Origin: an uncultured Caryophanales bacterium
Lineage (GTDB): Bacteria > Bacillota_I > Bacilli_A > RFN20 > CAG-826
NCBI GenBank assembly: GCA_946404585.1
Contig: CAMJEC010000066.1
Location: 1-5,001, forward strand
DNA length: 5,001 bases
Direction: 5' to 3'
The notes beneath the pieces were generated by a model. That model saw only the letters and a list, made by a program, of their open reading frames with translations. It did not search any database and was not told where the DNA came from. Below, piece by piece: positions 1-5,001 of the stretch (positions are counted from its first letter, which is position 1; the number at the start of each line of letters is the position of its first letter). Both the position numbers and the translations under genes were made by a program.

Positions 1-27
1 CAAGTGATAAAATACACACAAGTATTT

Positions 28-32
28 GGGAG
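28..32 (+). promoter_or_regulatory. Ribosome binding site for the GGDEF gene
   Basis: GGGAG lies 4 nt before the ATG at 37. It is the only Shine-Dalgarno-like stretch visible near the 5' end and is the main reason for choosing ATG 37 over the in-frame GTG at 4. The spacing is a little short. The region upstream of the GTG is outside the window, so a longer form cannot be excluded. Confidence 0.5.
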
Positions 33-36
33 ACTT

Positions 37-1173
37 ATGGATATCAGTTCATATTTTGTTATTAACATTCCATTATTTACTATTTCAATCGTCATGGTGT
101 TTCTCGCTTTTAGAAACTTACGTGTCAGAAAAAAAGAAAGTATCTTCTTTCTAGTTTTCACTTTGATTGTTCTAATTCTTTCAGTCGTGGTCTTTATGGA
201 AAAATATTCCCAAGCTAAAGGCTTACCTGAAATAGGTACAGTCTTTACCTCACTTGGTTATATCTTAAGACCAATCTTGTTATATATTTTCGTCTTACTC
301 ACTAATATGGAATTTAAGCGTGGTCGTGGATTCTACCTTTTAGTTACCATTCCGTTATTAGTGAATTTACTTGTCTATCTCATTCCAGTTATCTTCATGA
401 AAGTGGAACCTTTAGCAAAACTAATATTCTATTATCAAATGAATGATGATGGTGTCAGTGCTTCATTCATGAGAGGAACATTCCTTAACTTTATTTCTCA
501 CGCTATATGTTTATTCTATTTAGGCGTATCTGTTTATGTTTCTACTGTGAGATTCCATGGTAAGCACCGTCGTGATGGTATGGTTATCATCATGTGTGTG
601 GTCTTAGTATTAGCCACTGTTGCCGCGGAAATGATCACTACAAGAAATGACTTATTAAACATCGTTTGTGAAATATGTGCGATGGTTAACTATATCTTTA
701 TTATGACTATTAATTCTTCTAGAGATCCTTTAACTAATCTATATGATAGAAGAACATATTTAGAAGACTTATCCCGTTATCAAGATGTCGTTAATGGTGT
801 GATTATGATTGATATGAACGAATTAAAATTCGTTAATGATAACTATGGTCACCAAACAGGGGACGAAGCCCTTATCTTCTTAGCGAAGATTTTTGAAAGT
901 AGTATTGATCAATCCATCATGTGTGCATATCGTGTCAGTGGTGATGAATTCACTATCCTAATGTTCCAAGGAAAGATTGAACAACTTGATGAAGTGGCCA
1001 CTAAAATTAGAGAAAAGATGCGTGAAGGCCAATATACCGCGGCGATTGGTACTTGCTTCATTGATAAAAAGTCTAATGAAACAACTTTCCAAGAAGCACT
1101 TAGAAAAGCAGAAGAGTTAATGTATATCGATAAAAGTAAATATTACGATACCATAGGGCGTGCCCGCCGCTAA
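37..1173 (+). CDS. Seven-helix membrane GGDEF-domain protein, probable diguanylate cyclase
   Basis: Predicted to make cyclic di-GMP from two GTP at the inner face of the membrane, under control of an N-terminal membrane sensor. Numbering from ATG 37 (378 aa), hydrophobic segments lie near residues 7-26, 36-54, 68-88, 100-120, 146-169, 182-199 and 207-225. The GGDEF domain follows directly. It opens with DPLTNLYDRR (230-239), and has a metal-binding Asp259 in IDMNELK, guanine-contact residues Asn267 and Asp276 in the NDNYGHQTGD stretch, the signature SGDEF (301-305), and the closing motif ALRKAEELMYIDKSK (354-368). Spacing matches PleD (D327, N335, D344). The first signature Gly is Ser. The RxxD inhibitory site expected at 292-295 is QSIM, so product inhibition at that site is unlikely. 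The in-frame GTG at 4 would add 11 residues, and the frame is open to the window edge. The sensor ligand is unknown. Catalytic activity is inferred from motifs only; a degenerate c-di-GMP or GTP binder is the alternative. Confidence 0.9.
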   Translation: MDISSYFVINIPLFTISIVMVFLAFRNLRVRKKESIFFLVFTLIVLILSVVVFMEKYSQAKGLPEIGTVFTSLGYILRPILLYIFVLLTNMEFKRGRGFYLLVTIPLLVNLLVYLIPVIFMKVEPLAKLIFYYQMNDDGVSASFMRGTFLNFISHAICLFYLGVSVYVSTVRFHGKHRRDGMVIIMCVVLVLATVAAEMITTRNDLLNIVCEICAMVNYIFIMTINSSRDPLTNLYDRRTYLEDLSRYQDVVNGVIMIDMNELKFVNDNYGHQTGDEALIFLAKIFESSIDQSIMCAYRVSGDEFTILMFQGKIEQLDEVATKIREKMREGQYTAAIGTCFIDKKSNETTFQEALRKAEELMYIDKSKYYDTIGRARR

Positions 1174-1194
1174 TATCAAGATAGTATCGTGATA
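1174..1194. repeat. 21-nt imperfect dyad directly after the GGDEF gene
   Basis: Arms TATCAAGATA and TATCGTGATA flank a central G, with 9 of 10 positions complementary. It begins on the base after the TAA stop. No T-run follows, so it is a poor intrinsic terminator. It sits just upstream of the predicted promoter of the next gene, so it may be an operator or simply a 3' end hairpin. Its role is not known. Confidence 0.5.
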
Positions 1195-1202
1195 ATTTGT
1201 CA

Positions 1203-1231
1203 TTGAAAGCATTTATTAATTCTTGTTTAAT
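1203..1231 (+). promoter_or_regulatory. Sigma-A-like promoter for the 5'-nucleotidase lipoprotein
   Basis: TTGAAA (1203-1208, 5 of 6 to the -35 consensus) and TTTAAT (1226-1231, 5 of 6 to the -10 consensus) are separated by 17 nt. The predicted start is near 1238, giving a leader of only about 12 nt that begins at the ribosome binding site. That short leader is unusual and lowers confidence, since readthrough from the GGDEF gene is also possible. Confidence 0.45.
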
Positions 1232-1238
1232 ATTAGCG

Positions 1239-1243
1239 AGAGG
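1239..1243 (+). promoter_or_regulatory. Ribosome binding site for the 5'-nucleotidase lipoprotein
   Basis: AGAGG is followed by six T residues and then the ATG at 1250. This spacing, and the lipoprotein signal that starts exactly there, rule against the in-frame TTG at 1223, which would put nine extra residues before the signal peptide. Confidence 0.7.
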
Positions 1244-1249
1244 TTTTTT

Positions 1250-3361
1250 ATGAAAAAGAAAAGTATTTTAATAAGCGCATTTATGCTTATGGCAATGTGC
1301 GTCAGCGCTTGTGACTTTTCTAAAAATAGTGGAAGCAACTCGTCTAGCAGTGTTTCCTCATCTAATACAGTCACATCGAGTAGTGAAATAGATACTTTTA
1401 CATCAAAAAGTAGTTCTATAAGCTCTTCCTCTAGTTCATCTAGTTCAAGTAGCATCTCATCATCAAGTTCTTCTAGTAGTAGTAGTCAATCTTCTTCTAG
1501 CAGTTCTTCAAGTAGTAGTTCTAGTAGTTCATCTAGCTCAAGCTCTTCAAGCTCCAGCAGTTCATCTACTAGCCTTTCATCATCTTCATCAAGCTCATCG
1601 TCAAGTCAAAGACCGACTAATGTATCTTTAGATATTTTTGCCTTTAATGATACACATGGTAATGTCATTGATACACAAGGTAAGGGCTTAGGCTTAAGTA
1701 AAACCACGACATTATTAAAAGAGATTTCAACACCTGCAACATCAATCTTTATTTCTCAAGGTGATATGTGGCAAGGCTCTGTGGAAAGTGGTCTTACACG
1801 TGGCAACATCGTTACAGAATGGATGAATTCAATGGATTTTGTTTCCATGACTGTTGGTAACCACGAATTTGACTGGGGACAAGAATACGTTGTTAGTAAT
1901 CAAGAACTCGCTAACTTCCCAACATTAGGAATTAACGTCCTATATAGAAGTAATAACCAAAGAGTGAACTATTTATCTCCATCCACAACATTTACACGTG
2001 GGGGCGCTAAGATTGGCGTTATCGGTGCCATTGGTAATTGTTATTCTTCTATTTCTAGAAGCAAAGTAGCGGATATTACTTTTGCTACTGGCTATACCTT
2101 AACTAGTTTAGTTAAAGCGGAAGCCACTAGATTAAGAAACGAAGAAAAATGTGATTTCATTATCTATTCCATCCATGGTTCTTATAACGATGGTGATTAT
2201 GATACAGAACTCAGCACTGGTAAATACGTTGACTTAGTCTTAGAAGGTCATACACATAATAAATATGTGGATGTTGACGCTGGTGGTGTTTATCACGTTC
2301 AATCTAATGCCTATAACGAAAACTTCTATCGTATTACCGTTGATCTTAACTTAGCCAATAGCACATACACAGTTAATACTCCTGTGAGCTATGACTTATA
2401 TAACAGCACTTCGCCATATCGTAATTACGCTGAAGATGCTGAAACAAAAGCCATCTTTGATAAATATAAAAATCAATATCAATTTGCTTATGATGTCAGC
2501 GGCTATAACGACACTAATAGATATGCTTCTGAATTAAAGCAAACAGTAGCTGATTTATATTATGACTATGGTAATACTACCTGGGGAAGTCAATATAATC
2601 TCATCCTCGGTGGTGGTTATATTTCCTGTCGTGGTTCTAACCTACCACAAGGTGATGTCACCTATGCGGATTTATATAATTTATTCCCATTTGATAACGA
2701 TGTTTCCTTATGTTCTATTTCTGGTAGAAATTTAAGAAATACACAGTTCATTACCGGTAACTCCAATTACTACACCAAATGGTCAAGTTATGGTGAATCT
2801 ATTAGATACAATATCGATGACTATACAACTTATTATTTAGTGACTGATACCTATACAGTCGATTACTATACATCACTTAACGTGATTGCTAAATTCGAAA
2901 ATGGTGGTGTCTACGCTAGAGATTTATTAAATCGTTTCATCGCTAATGGTGGATATGGTGCAATCCCAATTGAAACTGGCCATCAAGGTACACTTGAAGA
3001 TCCAAGAACAGTACAAGAAGCTCTTGAATATGCCTATACACATCCAGGCTCAAGTGCTTCCGCTGCGGGTTCACTTGCTATGTACTATAAGGGTGTTGTC
3101 AGTAGACAAGCTGCCTTTGTATCAAGCCAAGGTGATATGAGCAAGGTTTACATTAAAGATGCTGGCACAGATTATGAAATCATGATTTACTATCTAAAGA
3201 AAACCGATGGTAATAAATATGGCACTTGGAATAGTGTTAACGAATTACAAATTGGTGATGAATTGATAGTTCATGGTAGAGCGTTCTACTATAACTACGA
3301 TACTCCTGAATTAGACAACACGACTTATGTCTATTCTATTAACGGAGTTCCAACAGCATAG
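1250..3361 (+). CDS. Surface lipoprotein 5'-nucleotidase with poly-Ser linker and C-terminal OB-fold-like domain
   Basis: Likely an extracellular metal-dependent 5'-nucleotidase or related phosphoesterase of the UshA/YfkN class, releasing phosphate from nucleotides outside the cell. The 703 aa begin with a Lys-rich start, a hydrophobic segment and the lipobox VSAC (Cys21, lipidated). Residues about 24-119 are a Ser-dominated linker. The calcineurin-type phosphoesterase domain (about 125-345) has all expected motifs: FNDTHG (Asp134, His136), QGD (Asp172), GNHEFD (Asn204, His205), SIHG (His309) and GHTH (His334, His336). The 5'-nucleotidase C-terminal domain (about 425-570) shows a GGGYISCRG stretch from about 454 and LFPFDND (478-484). 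Residues about 580-697 begin GTLEDPRTVQEAL, then KGVVS, YIKDAG and LQIGDELIVHG, the layout of a DUF6359/YhcR-like OB-fold domain. No LPXTG or C-terminal membrane helix is seen, so the lipid is the anchor. It ends at a TAG just before a strong terminator. Family is confident; substrate range and the OB-fold assignment are inferred. Confidence 0.93.
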   Translation: MKKKSILISAFMLMAMCVSACDFSKNSGSNSSSSVSSSNTVTSSSEIDTFTSKSSSISSSSSSSSSSSISSSSSSSSSSQSSSSSSSSSSSSSSSSSSSSSSSSSSTSLSSSSSSSSSSQRPTNVSLDIFAFNDTHGNVIDTQGKGLGLSKTTTLLKEISTPATSIFISQGDMWQGSVESGLTRGNIVTEWMNSMDFVSMTVGNHEFDWGQEYVVSNQELANFPTLGINVLYRSNNQRVNYLSPSTTFTRGGAKIGVIGAIGNCYSSISRSKVADITFATGYTLTSLVKAEATRLRNEEKCDFIIYSIHGSYNDGDYDTELSTGKYVDLVLEGHTHNKYVDVDAGGVYHVQSNAYNENFYRITVDLNLANSTYTVNTPVSYDLYNSTSPYRNYAEDAETKAIFDKYKNQYQFAYDVSGYNDTNRYASELKQTVADLYYDYGNTTWGSQYNLILGGGYISCRGSNLPQGDVTYADLYNLFPFDNDVSLCSISGRNLRNTQFITGNSNYYTKWSSYGESIRYNIDDYTTYYLVTDTYTVDYYTSLNVIAKFENGGVYARDLLNRFIANGGYGAIPIETGHQGTLEDPRTVQEALEYAYTHPGSSASAAGSLAMYYKGVVSRQAAFVSSQGDMSKVYIKDAGTDYEIMIYYLKKTDGNKYGTWNSVNELQIGDELIVHGRAFYYNYDTPELDNTTYVYSINGVPTA
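1409..1606 (+). repeat. Poly-Ser coding tract (linker of the 5'-nucleotidase)
   Basis: Encodes residues 54-119, almost all Ser, with an uninterrupted run of 26 Ser at residues 81-106 (1490-1567). Rare interruptions are Ile57, Ile69, Gln80, Thr107 and Leu109. All six Ser codons are mixed, so it is a repeat at the protein level and not a simple DNA microsatellite. Probably a flexible, possibly glycosylated stalk that spans the cell wall (inference). Confidence 0.9.
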
Positions 3362-3366
3362 ATAAC

Positions 3367-3395
3367 GGAGAGCTTTAGCTCTCCTTTTTGTTTTT
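3367..3395 (+). terminator. Intrinsic terminator after the 5'-nucleotidase gene
   Basis: A perfect 7-bp stem, GGAGAGC and GCTCTCC around a TTTA loop (3367-3384), is followed by TTTTTGTTTTT. It starts 5 nt after the TAG stop. It should end the lipoprotein transcript and separate it from the protease gene. Confidence 0.92.
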
Positions 3396-3404
3396 CTCGA
3401 AAAA

Positions 3405-3419
3405 CTATCATAATGATAG
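3405..3419. repeat. Small perfect dyad upstream of the protease promoter
   Basis: CTATCA, spacer TAA, TGATAG. It ends 14 nt before the weak -35 region of the next promoter, a plausible activator or repressor site. Its TATCA/TGATA half-sites also occur in the dyad at 1174-1194. It is short and AT-rich, so chance is a real possibility. Confidence 0.35.
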
Positions 3420-3433
3420 AGAAATAATTTTTA

Positions 3434-3461
3434 TTTCATTTAAAGTTCAAAATGTTATAAT
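3434..3461 (+). promoter_or_regulatory. Extended -10 promoter for the M6-like protease lipoprotein
   Basis: TGTTATAAT (3453-3461) gives a perfect TATAAT with an upstream TGn extension. The -35 is weak: TTTCAT (3434-3439) at 16 nt is the best candidate, which suits an extended -10 promoter. The start is predicted near 3468, giving a leader of about 39 nt. It lies between the terminator and the next ATG, so the protease gene has its own transcript. Confidence 0.75.
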
Positions 3462-3468
3462 AAACCCC

Positions 3469-3485
3469 CAGTGTTAAATACACTG
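3469..3485. repeat. Perfect 17-nt dyad at the predicted transcription start of the protease gene
   Basis: CAGTGT, spacer TAAAT, ACACTG: a perfect 6-bp inverted repeat starting 8 nt after the -10 box. This position suits a repressor operator overlapping the start site, or a 5'-end hairpin that stabilises the mRNA. No T-run follows, so it is not a terminator. Confidence 0.55.
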
Positions 3486-3491
3486 TCGAAC

Positions 3492-3497
3492 AAGGGA
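3492..3497 (+). promoter_or_regulatory. Ribosome binding site for the protease lipoprotein
   Basis: AAGGGA lies 9 nt before the ATG at 3507, where a clear lipoprotein signal peptide begins. Confidence 0.65.
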
Positions 3498-3506
3498 CTC
3501 TATTAT

Positions 3507-5001
3507 ATGAACAAGAAGAAATTATTAGCATTTGCATTCGCATTAACTGCGGTGACCGCTATTAGTGGCTGTCAATCGTGGTCTTTTACCTTTGGTGGTG
3601 ATCCAAACTATACTCCAACAAGTACAAGTACATCCACTGAATCAGTAGATCCATCAACTTCAAGTGATGAATCAAGCGATAGTCCATCTTCAACAAGCGA
3701 TAATTCTTCAAGTGATACTACCCCTAGTAGTGATTCTTCTTCAAGTTCCTCTTCTAGTGAATCCAGTTCATCTAGTAGTTCATCTAGTTCAAGTTCTTCT
3801 AGCAGTAGCTCATCTAGTAGTTCCTCATCCAGTTCAAGTTCTAGTAGTTCATCTTCTAGCAGTAGCTCAAGCTCGTCTAGTAGCTCCAGTAGTAGTTCTT
3901 CCTCTAGCTCTAGTTCGTCCAACTCTAGTAGTTCAAGCAGTTCAAGCAGTTCTAGTTCTTCCAGCAGCTCTTCGAGCTCTTCAAGTTCTTCCTCTAGTTC
4001 ATCTAGTAGCAGTTCTTCTAGTTCTAGCTCCAGTAGCAAGCCATCATCAAGCTCCAGCTCTAGCTCAAAACCAACTAGTACTTCATCTTCTTCATCCTCT
4101 TCAAGTTCCACTCCAGAACCAAGTACTTTAGAGGCAAAGAAGGCATCATACAATTATAAAGACTACATCAAGTATAATGCTCATGCATTCTCATCTGCGC
4201 CATGCGTTGGTGAATCAAATATTTTAGTTATCCCAGTTTGGTTTAATGATTCCAGCAATTATATTATCGAAAGTAAAAAAGAAACAGTTAGAGGTGATAT
4301 CCAAACCGCTTATTTTGGCACCAACTCAGAAACTGGTTGGAGAAGTGTTAAAACCTTCTATGAAGAAGAAAGCCATGGCGCTTTAACATTTACTGGTACC
4401 GTTTCTGAATGGTATTCATGTGGCCAAGCTTCTTCTTACTACGATACAAGTTCATCACGTACCGCATCCTTAGTTACAACTGCTTCAAATTGGTATTTCT
4501 CTAATCACAGTAGTGATAGCAGAACTAACTACGATAAAGACGGTGATGGCTATCTCGATAGTGTCATGCTCATTTATGGTGCGCCTGACTATGGTTCATT
4601 AGATGATGAAAACCGTGATAACTTATGGGCATATTGCTATTGGATTCAAGATTCAAATGTTCAAAATATTTCAAGTCCAGGTGCGAATGTCTTCTTCTGG
4701 GCTAGCTACGACTTTATGTATGGTAGTAATAAGGCCTATTCACGCACTGGTAAGACTTATGCTGGTGGCGATACCACATATTGTTCACTTGATACTCATA
4801 CATACATCCATGAAATGGGTCACGTCTTTGGTTTAGAAGACTATTATGACTATTCTGGTCAATATAATCCTGCCGCTGGTTTCTCCATGCAAGATAATAA
4901 CGTTGGTTCTCATGACCCATTTAGTTCATATGCTTTAGGTTGGGGCAAAGCCTATATTCCTACTGAAACAACCACAATTAATTTAAAACCATTCCAAGAT
5001 A
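3507..5001 (+). CDS. Surface lipoprotein M6-like zinc metallopeptidase with poly-Ser linker (3' end outside window)
   Basis: Predicted secreted, lipid-anchored metalloprotease of the M6/immune inhibitor A type, degrading extracellular protein. The frame is open from the ATG to the window end: 498 codons, no stop. The signal peptide is MNKKK, a hydrophobic run and the lipobox ISGC (Cys22). Residues about 38-76 are Ser/Thr/Asp/Pro-rich, about 77-201 nearly pure Ser. The peptidase domain begins near 210 with ILVIPVWFND (239-248), VKTFYEEESHGALTF (281-295), a DKDGDGYLD stretch (343-351) that looks like a calcium loop, and the zinc site HEMGHVFGLED (His435, Glu436, His439, probable third ligand Asp445). 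FSMQDNN (459-465) with Met461 fits the Met-turn region and SSYALGWGKA (473-482) the conserved segment after it. Catalytic residues are all present. Any C-terminal domains lie outside the window. It is transcribed separately from the gene before it. Family assignment is by motif; natural substrates are unknown. Confidence 0.92.
   Translation, partial: MNKKKLLAFAFALTAVTAISGCQSWSFTFGGDPNYTPTSTSTSTESVDPSTSSDESSDSPSSTSDNSSSDTTPSSDSSSSSSSSESSSSSSSSSSSSSSSSSSSSSSSSSSSSSSSSSSSSSSSSSSSSSSSSSSSSSNSSSSSSSSSSSSSSSSSSSSSSSSSSSSSSSSSSSSSSKPSSSSSSSSKPTSTSSSSSSSSSTPEPSTLEAKKASYNYKDYIKYNAHAFSSAPCVGESNILVIPVWFNDSSNYIIESKKETVRGDIQTAYFGTNSETGWRSVKTFYEEESHGALTFTGTVSEWYSCGQASSYYDTSSSRTASLVTTASNWYFSNHSSDSRTNYDKDGDGYLDSVMLIYGAPDYGSLDDENRDNLWAYCYWIQDSNVQNISSPGANVFFWASYDFMYGSNKAYSRTGKTYAGGDTTYCSLDTHTYIHEMGHVFGLEDYYDYSGQYNPAAGFSMQDNNVGSHDPFSSYALGWGKAYIPTETTTINLKPFQD
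3726..4109 (+). repeat. Poly-Ser coding tract (linker of the M6-like protease)
   Basis: Encodes residues 74-201. There is an uninterrupted run of 53 Ser (86-138; 3762-3920), one Asn, then 38 more Ser (140-177), then KP-punctuated Ser blocks (Lys178-Pro179, Lys188-Pro189). In the 53-Ser run I count 18 AGT, 12 TCT, 8 TCA, 7 AGC, 6 TCC and 2 TCG, so no single codon repeats dominate. Likely an extended stalk across the peptidoglycan (inference). Confidence 0.93.

Noticed and set aside
1216..1455. Minus-strand open frame rich in Leu and Glu
   Set aside because: It is antisense to the signal peptide and Ser linker of the nucleotidase, with the same low-complexity cause and no recognisable domain.
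1409..1606. Ser tract considered as a CRISPR array or tandem DNA repeat
   Set aside because: There is no fixed-length repeat and spacer pattern. The similarity is at the codon level, with six codons mixed irregularly, and the tract is in frame within a lipoprotein gene.
2946..3140. Small plus-strand frame inside the nucleotidase gene
   Set aside because: It overlaps the conserved C-terminal region in another frame and has no recognisable domain.
3469..3485. Dyad considered as part of a riboswitch or T-box leader
   Set aside because: The predicted leader is only about 39 nt with one small hairpin and no terminator/antiterminator pair, too small for known riboswitch classes.
3664..4131. Plus-strand open frame rich in Val, Leu, Ala and Gln
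   Set aside because: It is a shifted frame of the same Ser tract, with no ribosome binding site, and lies wholly inside the protease gene.
3608..4153. Long open frame on the minus strand rich in Glu and Leu
   Set aside because: It is the antisense shadow of the poly-Ser tract: alternating AGY and TCN codons read on the other strand in this register give mostly Glu, Leu and Asp codons without stops. The plus-strand frame has a signal peptide, lipobox and peptidase motifs.
4603..4920. Two short frames, one on each strand, near the window end
   Set aside because: Both lie inside the M6-like peptidase domain, whose own frame carries the conserved zinc site.

Overview
The window reads as a piece of chromosome from a low-GC, single-membrane Firmicutes-type bacterium. 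I would guess an uncultured gut or rumen Bacilli, Erysipelotrichia or Tenericutes-like lineage. The guess rests on AT-rich coding and intergenic DNA, two lipoproteins with classical type II signal peptides, and very long serine linkers between the lipid anchor and the enzyme. TGG encodes Trp in the second and third genes and no in-frame TGA is seen. This fits code 11 but does not formally exclude code 4. The exact taxon cannot be fixed from the sequence alone.

Layout, all genes on the + strand. (1) 37-1173: a seven-helix membrane protein ending in a GGDEF domain, a probable diguanylate cyclase with an SGDEF signature and no RxxD inhibitory site. (2) 1174-1249: a short gap with a 21-nt imperfect dyad directly after the stop codon, a sigma-A-like promoter and a ribosome binding site. 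(3) 1250-3361: a 703-residue lipoprotein made of a signal peptide, a poly-Ser linker, a calcineurin-type phosphoesterase, a 5'-nucleotidase C-terminal domain and a probable OB-fold domain. (4) 3362-3506: a strong intrinsic terminator, a small dyad, an extended -10 promoter, a 17-nt perfect dyad at the predicted transcription start, and a ribosome binding site. (5) 3507-5001: the first 498 codons of a second lipoprotein with an even longer poly-Ser linker and an M6-like (immune inhibitor A type) zinc metallopeptidase domain. It runs off the window.

How the parts may work together (inference): the two lipoproteins look like outward-facing scavenging enzymes on stalks, one releasing phosphate and nucleosides from nucleotides and the other degrading protein. 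Each seems to have its own promoter, and a terminator separates them, so they are neighbours with a shared design rather than one operon. The GGDEF protein could be a local signalling gene, but nothing in the sequence ties it directly to the two enzymes.

I see no RNA genes, CRISPR array, insertion sequence or phage gene, and no convincing new multi-gene system. The most unusual features are the codon-scrambled poly-Ser stalks, the 5'-nucleotidase/OB-fold fusion and the dyad over the start of the protease transcript.
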